64,000 nucleotides of DNA from Mumia quercus (lineage in GTDB: Bacteria; Actinomycetota; Actinomycetes; Propionibacteriales; Nocardioidaceae), in NCBI RefSeq assembly GCF_025506335.1, contig NZ_JANZYO010000004.1, forward strand, positions 1 to 64,000, in the 5' to 3' direction. Within the stretch, counting starts at the first letter, position 1. Each line of letters begins with the position of its first letter. The notes below the pieces were generated by a model. The model had not been told where the DNA came from. It searched no databases and saw only the letters and a program-made list of their open reading frames with translations. Below, in pieces: positions 1 to 8,638 of this stretch. Position numbers and translations under genes: made by a program.

Positions 1-96
1 AGCATGGATCCACCACTACAACCACCACAGGCCCCACTCAGCAATCGGCAAAGCCGCACCCATCACCAGACTGACCAACCTGCCTGGACATCACAA
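1..96. other. Window edge, no gene seen
   Basis: This stretch lies downstream of the first minus-strand gene. It is noticeably lower in GC than the coding DNA around it and is rich in CCA/CAC triplets. I see no convincing reading frame, tRNA or strong hairpin in it. Confidence 0.5.
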
Positions 97-528
97 CTAG
101 ACCGGCTCGGCGAGGAGGACCGGGATCTCCCGGTCCGTGCGCCTGCGGTACTCCGCGTACGGCGGGTAGGCCTCGACCGCGCGCTTCCACCACTGCGCAC
201 GCTCGTCGCCGTGCAGCTCGCGGACCCGCATGGCGTGCTTCTCCGTCCCGTCCAGAAGGTCGATCTCGGGATGCACGGTGAGAGCGTGGTACCACTGCGG
301 ATGCTGCGGCGCCCCTCCCTTGGAGGCGACCAGCGCATAGGCGCCGTCGTGCTCGACGCGCATGACGGCGGTCTTGTGGACCTTGCGCGACCGGCGGCTG
401 TGGAACGTGAGGACGACGATCGGCTTGTCGAGCGGCGTGCCCGTCGCCGTACCGGTCGTCTCCATCTCCGCCACGTGCTTGCGCACCCGCGCCGAAGGGC
501 TCGGCTCGTACTCTCCGGTGACTGACAT
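97..528 (-). CDS. DDN-family (deazaflavin/F420-type) nitroreductase-like protein, copy 1
   Basis: This 143-residue protein starts at the ATG giving MSVTGEYEPS; the open frame runs further upstream but there it only shadows the next gene. It has the small split-barrel architecture of the deazaflavin-dependent nitroreductase (DDN) family: a charged N-terminal helix, a HSRRSRKVHKT-type basic segment, then MRVEHDGAYALVASKGG and PQWYHAL blocks. Family members use cofactor F420 to reduce varied substrates; the substrate here is unknown. It lies 8 bp downstream of a close paralogue, so the two are probably a tandem duplication transcribed together. Family is clear, function is not. Confidence 0.82.
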   Translation of the reverse strand: MSVTGEYEPSPSARVRKHVAEMETTGTATGTPLDKPIVVLTFHSRRSRKVHKTAVMRVEHDGAYALVASKGGAPQHPQWYHALTVHPEIDLLDGTEKHAMRVRELHGDERAQWWKRAVEAYPPYAEYRRRTDREIPVLLAEPV

Positions 529-536
529 CTGCTCAG

Positions 537-980
537 TCAAGCACCGGTCGCGGGCTCCAGCACGAGGACAGGGATCTCGCGGGTGGTCTTCTCCTGGTAG
601 CCGGCGTACGTCGGGAACGCCTCGACGGCACGCTCCCACCACAGCGCCTTCTCGTCGCCGTGCACCTCGCGCGCGACGAAGTCCTGCGGCTCCGGCCCGT
701 CCTGGAGCATCACGTGCGGGGCGGCGACGATGCTGGCGTACCACTGCGGATTCGTCGGTGCACCACCCATCGAGGCCACCATGGCGTACACGCCGTCGTG
801 CTCCACCCGCATCACCGGCGTCTTGCGCACCTTGCCGGTCCGGTGCCCGCGGTAGGTCACGATGACGACCGGTCGCCCGACGATCGTGGCATGCGTGCGG
901 CCGCCCGACGCCTCGTACCCCGCGACCTGGTCGCGCGACATCTTCCACGCGCTCGGGACGTACTCTCCGCTGATCGGCAT
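537..980 (-). CDS. DDN-family (deazaflavin/F420-type) nitroreductase-like protein, copy 2
   Basis: This 147-residue paralogue of the downstream neighbour starts at MPISGEYVPS. The same blocks recur: YRGHRTGKVRKTPVMRVEHDG, MVASMGGAPTNPQWY, and a C-terminal W-(E/K)-RAVEA(F/Y)P segment ending in REIPVL. The shared order and spacing support a local duplication. Established knowledge: DDN-family enzymes bind F420H2 through the basic segment before MRVEHDG. It follows purD on the same strand after about 28 bp, so it may be co-transcribed with the purine genes, but no purine role is implied. Confidence 0.82.
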   Translation of the reverse strand: MPISGEYVPSAWKMSRDQVAGYEASGGRTHATIVGRPVVIVTYRGHRTGKVRKTPVMRVEHDGVYAMVASMGGAPTNPQWYASIVAAPHVMLQDGPEPQDFVAREVHGDEKALWWERAVEAFPTYAGYQEKTTREIPVLVLEPATGA

Positions 981-1008
981 GGGCGCCAGTCTGCCCGCGC
1001 CCGGGCGG

Positions 1009-2271
1009 TCAGACCAGGGCAGCCTTGGCGGCGATGTCGCGGCGCGAGAAGCCACCGTCGATGTGGATCAGGTCCACGGCCTCGTACGCCCGCCGGCGCG
1101 CGTCGGCGAGATCGGTGCCGCGGGCGGTGACGGTGAGCACGCGCCCTCCTGCGGTGACGAGGTTGCCCGCCTCGTCGCGTGCGGTGCCGGCGTGGATCAC
1201 GTCGACGCCCTCGACCGCGTCCGCAGCCTCGACGCCGGTGATGACGTCACCCTTGCGCGGTGACGCCGGGTAGCCCTCGGCGGCGACGACCACCGTGACC
1301 GCCGCACCGTCGCGCCAGCGAGGGGCCGGCACCTCGGCGAGCGTGCCGTCGGCGGCGCCTGCGAGCAGCGCACCCAGCGGCGAGTCGAGCAGCGCCATCA
1401 GCGCCTGCGTCTCGGGGTCGCCGAAGCGCGCGTTGAACTCGACGACCCGCAGGCCGCGCGAGGTCAGGGCCAGGCCTGCGTACAGCAAGCCGGTGAACGG
1501 ACGGCCGCGCTTCGCCATCTCGTCGACCGTCGGCTGGAGCACGCGGCGCGTCACCTCGTCGACAAGGTCGTCCGGGGCCCACGGGAGCGGGGTGTACGCC
1601 CCCATGCCGCCAGTGTTCGGGCCGGCGTCGTCGTCGTACGCGCGCTTGAAGTCCTGTGCCGGCTGGAGCGGCACGACGGTGGCGCCGTCGGACTCGGTGT
1701 AGCTGCACAGGGCGAACAGCGACACCTCGGGACCGTCGAGGTACTCCTCGATCACCACGCGCTCGCACTGCGCGGCGTGCGCGGCCGCCGCCTCGCGGTC
1801 GTCGGTGACCACGACGCCCTTGCCGGCGGCGAGGCCGTCGTCCTTGACCACGTACGGGGCGCCGAAGGCGTCGAGCGCAGCGGCCACCTCCTCGGCGGTC
1901 TCGCAGACGTGCGCCATGGCGGTCGGCACCTCGGCCGCGGCCATGACGTCCTTCGCGAACGCCTTCGAGCCCTCGAGCGCCGCTGCCTCTCCGGACGGGC
2001 CGAAGACCGCGATCCCCCGGGCGCGGACCGCGTCGGCGACGCCCGCGACCAGCGGGGCCTCGGGTCCGACCACGACGAGATCGACGGCGAGCGACGCCGC
2101 GAGGTCGGCCACCGCCGCGCCGTCGAGCGGGTCCACCTCGTGGAGCGTCGCGACCTGCGCGATGCCGGGGTTGCCGGGCGCGGCGTGCACCTCGGTGACG
2201 GAGGGGTCGCGGGAGAGCGCGAGCGCGAGCGTGTGCTCGCGACCGCCGGTGCCGATGACGAGGGTCTTCAC
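1009..2271 (-). CDS. purD: Phosphoribosylamine-glycine ligase (GAR synthetase)
   Basis: PurD joins glycine to phosphoribosylamine using ATP, the second step of de novo purine synthesis. The 420-residue protein has the normal length. The GTG start gives VKTLVIGTGGREHTL, the family N-terminus; the longer upstream frame lacks similarity. Visible landmarks are PGNPGIAQ near residue 32, the ATP-grasp segment DDGLAAGKGV, the GGMGAYTP loop and the VEFNARFGDPE motif that holds metal and phosphate ligands. It sits downstream of purA on the same strand, separated by a large hairpin, and has its own -10-like TAGGCT eight bases before the GTG, suggesting a separate leaderless transcript. Confidence 0.96.
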   Translation of the reverse strand: MKTLVIGTGGREHTLALALSRDPSVTEVHAAPGNPGIAQVATLHEVDPLDGAAVADLAASLAVDLVVVGPEAPLVAGVADAVRARGIAVFGPSGEAAALEGSKAFAKDVMAAAEVPTAMAHVCETAEEVAAALDAFGAPYVVKDDGLAAGKGVVVTDDREAAAAHAAQCERVVIEEYLDGPEVSLFALCSYTESDGATVVPLQPAQDFKRAYDDDAGPNTGGMGAYTPLPWAPDDLVDEVTRRVLQPTVDEMAKRGRPFTGLLYAGLALTSRGLRVVEFNARFGDPETQALMALLDSPLGALLAGAADGTLAEVPAPRWRDGAAVTVVVAAEGYPASPRKGDVITGVEAADAVEGVDVIHAGTARDEAGNLVTAGGRVLTVTARGTDLADARRRAYEAVDLIHIDGGFSRRDIAAKAALV

Positions 2272-2279
2272 GGGCGCCC

Positions 2280-2285
2280 AGCCTA
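2280..2285 (-). promoter_or_regulatory. -10-like TAGGCT box before purD
   Basis: On the minus strand TAGGCT fits the actinobacterial TANNNT -10 pattern and ends 8 nt before the purD GTG, the spacing expected for a leaderless mRNA. No -35 is obvious. The call rests on the recurrence of this arrangement across the window. Confidence 0.45.
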
Positions 2286-2292
2286 GTCGGCC

Positions 2293-2343
2293 GCGGTGAA
2301 CCAGGTCCCACCCGCACGGCCGCGGTGGGACCAGGCTCACCGC
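2293..2343 (-). terminator. Large imperfect hairpin between purA and purD
   Basis: Arms at 2295-2312 and 2324-2341 are inverted copies with 16 of 18 positions pairing around an 11-nt loop, and two further outer pairs extend the stem. It begins about 22 nt after the purA stop on the minus strand and ends just before the purD -10 box, so it probably terminates or insulates purA transcription. There is no U-tract, so it could instead be a dispersed palindromic repeat. Confidence 0.5.
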
Positions 2344-2364
2344 CGCCGGCTCACCGTGGTGCCC

Positions 2365-3648
2365 TCAGAGCAGGTCGTGGCAGACGATCGCCTGGTCGCG
2401 TCCCGGGCCGACCCCGATGACCGACATGCGCGCGCCCGACAGCTCCTCGACGCGACGGACGTACGCCTGCGCGTTCGCCGGCAGCTCCTCGAAGGAGCGG
2501 GCGCCCGAGATGTCCTCGGACCAGCCCGGCAGCTCCTCGTACACCGGGACGGCGTGGTGGAAGTCGGTCTGGTTCACCGGCATCTCGTCGTGCCGGACAC
2601 CGTCGACGTCATACGCCACGCAGACCGGGATCGTCTCCAGGCCGGTGAGCACGTCCAGCTTCGTGAGGACGAAGTCGGTGACGCCGTTGACGCGGGCGGC
2701 GTAACGGGCGACGACCGAGTCGTACCAGCCGCAGCGGCGCGGGCGGCCCGTCGTCGTGCCGAACTCGCCGCCCTGCTCGCGCAGGAAGTCGCCCGAGTCG
2801 TCGTGCAGCTCCGTCGGGAACGGTCCCTCACCGACGCGCGTCGTGTACGCCTTGACGATGCCGATGACGCGCTCGATGCGCGTCGGGGCGATGCCCGAAC
2901 CGGTCGCGGCTCCGCCGGAGGTCGCGGAGGACGACGTGACGAACGGGTACGTCCCGTGGTCGACGTCGAGCATCGTGGCCTGGCCGGCCTCGAGGAGGAC
3001 CGTCTTGCCCTCAGCGACCGCGCGGTCGAGCAGCAGCGTGGTGTCCGTGACGTACGGGGCCAGCCGGTCGGCGTACGCCCGGAGCTCGTCGACGACCTCG
3101 TCGACGGTCACGGCACGACGGTTGTAGACCTTGGTCAGGATCTGGTTCTTGAGCTCGAGCGCACCCTCGACCTTCTGGGTCAGGATCTTCTCGTCGAAGA
3201 TGTCCTGCACGCGGATGCCCTGACGGTTCATCTTGTCGGCGTACGTGGGGCCGATCCCGCGACCGGTCGTGCCGATCTTGCGGGAGCCGAGGAACCGCTC
3301 GGTGACCTTGTCGAGGACCTTGTTGTACTCCGGGATGACGTGCGCGCTGGCGCTCACCTGGAGGGCCGAGGTGTCCACCCCTCGCGCCTCGAGGCCGTCG
3401 ATCTCCTCGAACAGCACGCCGATGTCGACGACGACGCCGTTGCCGATGACCGGGACGCAGCCCGGCGTGAGGATGCCGCTGGGCAGAAGGTGCAGCGCGT
3501 ACTTCTCGCTGCCGATGACCACCGTGTGGCCGGCGTTGTTGCCACCGTTGAACTTGACGACGTAGTCGACGCGGCTTCCGAGCAGGTCGGTCGCCTTGCC
3601 CTTCCCCTCGTCTCCCCACTGGGCTCCGACGATCACGACTGCGGGCAT
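2365..3648 (-). CDS. purA: Adenylosuccinate synthetase
   Basis: PurA converts IMP and aspartate to adenylosuccinate with GTP, the committed step to AMP. The protein is 427 residues, normal for bacteria. The N-terminal GDEGKGK phosphate loop is at residues 12-18, with catalytic Asp13 and His41 (in NNAGHTVV) in the same positions as in E. coli. Further conserved blocks are [11 protein letters not shown] and a C-terminal [12 protein letters not shown]-binding segment. It is divergent from the lipid kinase gene; the 112-bp gap between them contains a short GC hairpin. Downstream on the same strand is purD. Confidence 0.97.
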   Translation of the reverse strand: MPAVVIVGAQWGDEGKGKATDLLGSRVDYVVKFNGGNNAGHTVVIGSEKYALHLLPSGILTPGCVPVIGNGVVVDIGVLFEEIDGLEARGVDTSALQVSASAHVIPEYNKVLDKVTERFLGSRKIGTTGRGIGPTYADKMNRQGIRVQDIFDEKILTQKVEGALELKNQILTKVYNRRAVTVDEVVDELRAYADRLAPYVTDTTLLLDRAVAEGKTVLLEAGQATMLDVDHGTYPFVTSSSATSGGAATGSGIAPTRIERVIGIVKAYTTRVGEGPFPTELHDDSGDFLREQGGEFGTTTGRPRRCGWYDSVVARYAARVNGVTDFVLTKLDVLTGLETIPVCVAYDVDGVRHDEMPVNQTDFHHAVPVYEELPGWSEDISGARSFEELPANAQAYVRRVEELSGARMSVIGVGPGRDQAIVCHDLL

Positions 3649-3676
3649 GGGCCTGCACCACCTGAGACATGCGACA

Positions 3677-3695
3677 AGCCCCGTCCGACGGGGCT
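3677..3695. promoter_or_regulatory. Short GC hairpin in the purA / lipid kinase divergent gap
   Basis: AGCCCCG and CGGGGCT form a perfect 7-bp stem around a 5-nt loop. It lies 28 nt upstream of purA and 65 nt upstream of the divergent kinase gene, so it cannot be an ordinary terminator of either. It may be a leader structure in the purA mRNA or a protein-binding palindrome. Confidence 0.3.
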
Positions 3696-3760
3696 CTTAC
3701 GGTGGGAGTCTACCGGGCCGCGCCCACCGGCCGTGCCCCGCGAGGTGGTAGACCGTCTCC

Positions 3761-4669
3761 ATGACCTCCGCACTCCTCATCGCGAACGCCTCTGCCGGCA
3801 GCGCCGACGACCAGGTCCTCGACGAGGTGGTCGACGCGCTGCGCACGGCCTGGGAGGTCGAGATCGCCCGGACGTCGGGGTCGGACGAGCTGCGGGAGGT
3901 GCTCGCCGCCCACCCCGACGTCGACGTGGTGGTCGCGGCCGGTGGAGACGGGTCCTGGCACGTGGTGGTGCAGGAGCTGTACGGCCTCGATCGTCTCCCC
4001 AAGCAGCTCATGGCCCTGGTCCCGATGGGCACGGGCAACGACTTCGCGCGGACGCTCGAGCTCGCCGAGGACCCGGTCGAGGTGGCCCGCGGGCTGCTCA
4101 AGGCCGAGCCGCAGCACCTCGACCTCGCCGTCGACGAGGACGGTGGCGTCGTCGTGAACGCGGTCCACGTGGGCGTCGGGGCGATGGCGGGCCAGGAGGC
4201 GGGACCGTGGAAGCGCCGGCTCGGGCCCCTGGGCTATGCCGTAGGCGCGTTCAAGGCCGGCCTCGTCGGCACGGCCGAACGCCTGCACGTCGTCGTCGAC
4301 GGCGAGCTGGTCGCGCACGGCGACGACGTCATCCAGGCGGCGGTCGGGATCGGCCGGTACGTCGGTGGAGGCGCTCCGCTGCTCCCGGAAGCCGACCCGA
4401 GCGACGGGCTCCTCGACATCACCGTCTCCCACGCCGACGCCCTCCCCCGCAGGCTCGCGTACGGGTTGCGGCTCCTGCGGGGGCGGCACGGGGACAGCGC
4501 CGACGTCGTGACCGTACGAGGACGCGAGGTCACGATCTCGGGTGACGCCATGACCTGGAACGCCGACGGCGAGCTCGGAGAGGGCCTCCAGAGGCGGACC
4601 TGGCGGGTCGAGCCGTCCGGCTACCGCGTCCTGGTCCCGGCATCTGACACGCCGTCAGAACAACCGTAA
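3761..4669 (+). CDS. Diacylglycerol/sphingosine kinase-family lipid kinase
   Basis: This 302-residue protein belongs to the DAGK_cat (YegS/Rv2252/BmrU) family, which phosphorylates diacylglycerol or related lipids at the membrane face using ATP. The nucleotide-binding GGDGS motif is at residues 61-65 and the conserved MGTGNDFART segment at 89-98. A C-terminal region with GVGAMAGQE and SDGLLDI is typical of the family's second domain. There is no signal peptide or membrane segment, consistent with a cytoplasmic, membrane-associated enzyme. It stands alone on the plus strand, divergent from purA and ending in a hairpin-rich gap. The true lipid substrate cannot be read from sequence. Confidence 0.9.
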   Translation: MTSALLIANASAGSADDQVLDEVVDALRTAWEVEIARTSGSDELREVLAAHPDVDVVVAAGGDGSWHVVVQELYGLDRLPKQLMALVPMGTGNDFARTLELAEDPVEVARGLLKAEPQHLDLAVDEDGGVVVNAVHVGVGAMAGQEAGPWKRRLGPLGYAVGAFKAGLVGTAERLHVVVDGELVAHGDDVIQAAVGIGRYVGGGAPLLPEADPSDGLLDITVSHADALPRRLAYGLRLLRGRHGDSADVVTVRGREVTISGDAMTWNADGELGEGLQRRTWRVEPSGYRVLVPASDTPSEQP

Positions 4670-4696
4670 GAACTCGGTCGAACTGGACATATTGCG

Positions 4697-4719
4697 TTGT
4701 GACCCCTTCGGGGTCACAA
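4697..4719 (+). terminator. Perfect hairpin after the lipid kinase gene
   Basis: TTGTGACCCC pairs perfectly with GGGGTCACAA around a 3-nt TTC loop, 28 nt past the kinase stop. There is no strong U-tract after it. Its position between convergent genes makes a bidirectional terminator the simplest reading. Confidence 0.6.
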
Positions 4720-4731
4720 TGGTTCTAGTGG

Positions 4732-4782
4732 CAGTGGCCGCGACGGAGTCTACCGGGGGATGGCTCCAGTCCGCGGCCACTG
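4732..4782. terminator. Second long inverted repeat between convergent genes
   Basis: CAGTGGCCGCG at 4732-4742 pairs perfectly with CGCGGCCACTG at 4772-4782, with inner GGAG/CTCC pairing possible. It lies about 20 nt beyond the end of the DUF3151 gene on the minus strand, so it could terminate that transcript while the neighbouring hairpin serves the kinase. Confidence 0.5.
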
Positions 4783-4802
4783 TTACGCCTTTCCAGGGGC
4801 CC

Positions 4803-5219
4803 CTACTCCGTGCCCGCGCGGCCGCCGCTGACGAGCGTGTCGTACGCCTCCTGGCTCGACTCCCGCAGGAACTCCCGGCAGCGGTGCGCCTCCTCGAGGT
4901 CGCCGATGCGCTCCGAGGCCTCCGCGAGGTCGGCCAGCGCCCGCAGGAAGCCCTGGTTGCCAGGGTGTCCCCACGGCACCGGGCCGTGGCCCTTCCAGCC
5001 GTTGCGGCGCAGTGCGTCCAGCCCGCGGTGGTAGCCCGTACGGGCGAACGCGTACGCCGCGACGTCGTCGTCAGCGGCCAGCGCCTCCTCGGCGCACAGC
5101 GCCCACGCGAGGCTCGACGCCGGGTAGGCACGTGCGATCTCCTGCGGCGTGCCGTCGGCGGTCGCAGCGGGATCGTCCGGGAGCAGGGTCTCCGGCGGCT
5201 CGCCGAGGAGGTTCGTCAC
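4803..5219 (-). CDS. DUF3151 family protein
   Basis: A 138-residue actinobacterial protein starting at GTG (VTNLLGEPPETLLP). It shows the DUF3151 pattern: an N-terminal LLGEPP(E/A)TLLP segment, then helices with AWALCAEEAL, AYAFARTGYHRGLDALRRNGWKG and PVPW, followed by a second helical pair. The repeated alpha-hairpins resemble a small TPR-like fold. Function is unknown. It follows fba after 10 bp on the same strand, so the two are almost certainly co-transcribed. Confidence 0.85.
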   Translation of the reverse strand: MTNLLGEPPETLLPDDPAATADGTPQEIARAYPASSLAWALCAEEALAADDDVAAYAFARTGYHRGLDALRRNGWKGHGPVPWGHPGNQGFLRALADLAEASERIGDLEEAHRCREFLRESSQEAYDTLVSGGRAGTE

Positions 5220-5229
5220 GGCCGCCGCC

Positions 5230-6249
<1,020 letters not shown>

Positions 6250-6287
6250 GGATGTCTCCTCATCGACCTCGGGACGGCGGTCCGGCC

Positions 6288-6293
6288 ATTATC
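6288..6293 (-). promoter_or_regulatory. -10-like GATAAT box for fba
   Basis: GATAAT on the minus strand closely matches the sigma-70 -10 consensus and lies 38 nt before the fba ATG. It overlaps the stop codon of the upstream flavoprotein gene. It would let fba be expressed independently. Confidence 0.4.
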
Positions 6294-7653
6294 GCAGGGG
6301 CGGCCCGAGCCTCGACACCGCGGCGCGTGCGGCCTGCTGGACGGGATCCCAGACCGACGCGAACGGCGGGGCGTACCCGAGGTCGGTCATCATCAGCTCG
6401 TCCACCGTCATCTCGTTCCACAGCGCGAGCGCGAACGAGTCGATCCGCAGCGCCGCCCCCTCGCGCCCGACGATCTGGGCGCCGAGCAGCCGCCGGCTCG
6501 GACGGTCGACGACGACCTTGACCGTCATCGAGCGGGCGTGCGGCATGTAGCCGGCCACCGTCGTCGCGTCGATCTGGACCGCGAGCGGGTCGAACCCGGC
6601 ATCGAGGGCGTGCTGCTCCCCCAGCCCCGTACGGGCGATCTCCAGCGTGACGACCTTCGTCATGGCGGTCCCGACGATGCCGGGGAACCGCGCGTCGCCG
6701 CCGGCCAGGTTGCGCCCGACGACCCAGCCCTGCTTGTTGGCGTGCGTACCGAGCGGGACGTAGACCTGGTGGCCGCTCACGCGGTGCCGCGACTCGACGC
6801 AGTCACCGGCCGCCCAGACGTTCCGGTCGGCGTCGAGCAGCCCCCGGTCGTCGACCGGGAGTGCCCCCTTGACGCCGGTCGGCAGCCCGGCACCTGCAGC
6901 CAGCTCCGTACGGGCCCGCACCCCCGTGCCGAGGACGACCAGGTCGGTCTCGATCGTGCCGTGGTCGGTCACCACCGCCCGTACGTGGTTGTCGGCGTCG
7001 GTCTCGAACCCTGTCACGGTGACGCCCGTCCGTACGTCGATGCCGTCCTCGCGCATCTCGGCCGCGATCTGCTCGCCGAGGTCGGAGTCGATCGTCGGCA
7101 TCGGTGTCGGGTGGGTGCCGACGACGACCGTCTCCAGCCCGCGGCGTACGCACGCCTCGGCCATCTCGACGCCGATGTAGCCCGCGCCGACGATGACGAC
7201 GTGCTGCGGGTCCTGCTGGAGGGCCTCCAGCAGCCGCTGGCCGTCGGCGAGCGTCTGGACGCCGTAGATCCCCCGCGCGTCCGCTCCGGGGACGTCGGGG
7301 CTTACCGGCTCGGCGCCGGTGGCGATCACGAGCTCGTCGTACCCGAACGTCTCGGTCCCCGAGGGCGTGCGCGCGACGACCTTGCCGGCGTCGAGGTCGA
7401 GCTCGGTGGCCGTCGTGCCCGTACGGACGTCGATGCCGTTGGCGCGGTGCTGCTCGGGCGTCCGGGCCACGAGGTCGTCGAGGGCGGGGACGTCGCCGGC
7501 GACCCAGTACGGGATGCCGCACGCGGAGTAGGAGGTCCAGCGCTGGCGTTCGAGCACGACGACCTCGAGGGCGTCACCGAGTGCGCGCTTGGCGGTGGAG
7601 GCGGCGGACATGCCGGCGGCGTCTCCGCCGACGACGAGCAGTCTTCGGGCCAT
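6289..7653 (-). CDS. FAD-dependent pyridine nucleotide-disulfide oxidoreductase, CoA-disulfide reductase / NADH oxidase-like
   Basis: A 454-residue two-dinucleotide-binding-domain flavoprotein. The N-terminal FAD loop is VVGGDAAGMSAAS, the NAD(P)H loop is VGAGYIGVEMAEA near the middle, and the second FAD contact is VWAAGDCVESRH. Cys45 sits in SYSACGIPY, the position of the single redox cysteine of CoA-disulfide reductases and NADH oxidases/peroxidases; a dimerisation domain follows. This supports a thiol or peroxide reductase role, but the physiological acceptor is not determined. A TAGGCT box 6 nt before the ATG suggests a leaderless mRNA. Confidence 0.9.
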   Translation of the reverse strand: MARRLLVVGGDAAGMSAASTAKRALGDALEVVVLERQRWTSYSACGIPYWVAGDVPALDDLVARTPEQHRANGIDVRTGTTATELDLDAGKVVARTPSGTETFGYDELVIATGAEPVSPDVPGADARGIYGVQTLADGQRLLEALQQDPQHVVIVGAGYIGVEMAEACVRRGLETVVVGTHPTPMPTIDSDLGEQIAAEMREDGIDVRTGVTVTGFETDADNHVRAVVTDHGTIETDLVVLGTGVRARTELAAGAGLPTGVKGALPVDDRGLLDADRNVWAAGDCVESRHRVSGHQVYVPLGTHANKQGWVVGRNLAGGDARFPGIVGTAMTKVVTLEIARTGLGEQHALDAGFDPLAVQIDATTVAGYMPHARSMTVKVVVDRPSRRLLGAQIVGREGAALRIDSFALALWNEMTVDELMMTDLGYAPPFASVWDPVQQAARAAVSRLGPPLR

Positions 7654-7659
7654 GCGTCG

Positions 7660-7665
7660 AGCCTA
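7660..7665 (-). promoter_or_regulatory. -10-like TAGGCT box before the flavoprotein gene
   Basis: TAGGCT ends 6 nt before the ATG at 7653, the same hexamer and nearly the same spacing as upstream of purD. Confidence 0.45.
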
Positions 7666-7715
7666 GGGCCTGACCGCGCCGAGGCTTCCCCGCGCAGCCT
7701 CCACCGCCCGCGCAG

Positions 7716-7844
7716 GGTTTGCCACGCTGGCGCGGCAAACCCCGGTTGGCGCACACGGTTTGCCACGCTGGCGCGGCAAACCCCGGTTGGCGGGGCGTAC
7801 TTGCCCCGCTAACCGGAGCTCGCCACGTTGGCGTGGCAAACCGG
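7716..7844. repeat. Cluster of palindromic intergenic repeats
   Basis: Two near-identical 36-bp units occupy 7716-7751 and 7757-7792. Each holds an inverted repeat, GTTTGCCACGC paired with GCGCGGCAAAC around a TGG core with one mismatch, followed by the tail CCCGGTTGGCG. A third, degenerate unit is at about 7821-7844 (CGCCACGTTGGCGTGGCAAA). Between the second and third, GGTTGGCGGGGC at 7785-7796 pairs with GCCCCGCTAACC at 7803-7814 with one mismatch. The cluster lies between the methyltransferase and flavoprotein genes. It looks like a small mobile-type palindromic repeat family rather than CRISPR. Confidence 0.75.
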
Positions 7845-7848
7845 GCGG

Positions 7849-7920
7849 AGGCGGGGGCGGGGCGGGGCGGGGCGGGCGGGGACGGCCCAGGCGGAGGGGC
7901 CAGGGCGGGCGCCGGGGGGG
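7849..7920 (+). repeat. G-run tract with G-quadruplex potential
   Basis: Directly after the palindromic repeats the plus strand carries a series of GGGG runs separated by single C bases, then further G-runs up to the stop codon of the methyltransferase gene. At least five closely spaced G4 runs occur in 7852-7881. Nothing coding is seen here. Confidence 0.6.
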
Positions 7921-8550
7921 TCAGCGAGGGAGGTCGGCGTGCTGGACGACCCAGGAGTGCATGGCGATCGCCGCAGCCGCGCCCACGTTGAGGGAGCGGG
8001 TCGAGCCGAACTGCGCGATCTCCAGGACCACGTCGACCGCCGCGAGCATCTCGTCGGAGAGCCCCGGCCCCTCCTGGCCGAACACCAGTGCGCACTCCCT
8101 CGGCAGGCTCTCGCGCTCGAGCGGGCGTGAGCCCGGCACGTTGTCGATCGCGACCAGCGCCACCCCTGCCGTACGCGCCCAGGCGACGAAGTCCTCGACG
8201 CTCGGGTGGTGGCGTACGTGCTGGTAGCGGTCGGTGACCATGGCGCCGCGGCGGTTCCAGCGGCGCCGCCCGACGATGTGCACCTCGGCCGCGAGGAATG
8301 CGTTGGCGGACCGGACGATCGAGCCGATGTTGTGGTCGTGCTGCCAGTTCTCGACGACGACGTGGAACGGGTGACGACGCGCGTCGAGGTCGGCGACGAT
8401 CGCGTCCATCGACCAGTAGCGGTAGGCATCGACCACGTTGCGGCGGTCCCCCTCGCGCAGCAGCTCAGGGTCCAGCCGCGGGTCGTCGGGCCAGGCGCCC
8501 TCCCAGGGACCGACCCCGACCTCCGCCTGCGGCTCTTCGTCCTCGCCCAC
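7921..8550 (-). CDS. SpoU/TrmH-family RNA 2'-O-methyltransferase
   Basis: A 209-residue SPOUT-superfamily enzyme that would transfer a methyl group from S-adenosylmethionine to a ribose 2'-OH in rRNA or tRNA. The three SpoU motifs are present in order: NIGSIVRSANAF (motif 1), LVFGQEGPGLS (motif 2) and STRSLNVGAAAAIAMHSW (motif 3, the knotted SAM-binding region). The acidic N-terminal about 40 residues are not part of the catalytic fold. Target RNA cannot be predicted. It is divergent from the glycerophosphodiesterase gene and followed by the palindromic repeat cluster. Confidence 0.9.
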   Translation of the reverse strand: MGEDEEPQAEVGVGPWEGAWPDDPRLDPELLREGDRRNVVDAYRYWSMDAIVADLDARRHPFHVVVENWQHDHNIGSIVRSANAFLAAEVHIVGRRRWNRRGAMVTDRYQHVRHHPSVEDFVAWARTAGVALVAIDNVPGSRPLERESLPRECALVFGQEGPGLSDEMLAAVDVVLEIAQFGSTRSLNVGAAAAIAMHSWVVQHADLPR

Positions 8551-8622
8551 GGCCCGAGCGTACGGGCTGGCGGGCGCCGGCCCGTACGGCGAGCCGAGCA
8601 GGTGCTGCTTGCCGACCGGGCG

Positions 8623-8628
8623 TAGCCT
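8623..8628 (+). promoter_or_regulatory. -10-like TAGCCT box before the GDPD gene
   Basis: TAGCCT ends 10 nt before the ATG at 8639 in the 88-bp divergent gap. This is compatible with a leaderless or nearly leaderless mRNA. Confidence 0.35.
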
Positions 8629-8638
8629 CGGACCCGCT

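Noticed and set aside
7716-7844. CRISPR array
   Set aside because: Only two full units occur with a 5-bp separation, no uniform unique spacers are present, and there are no cas genes.
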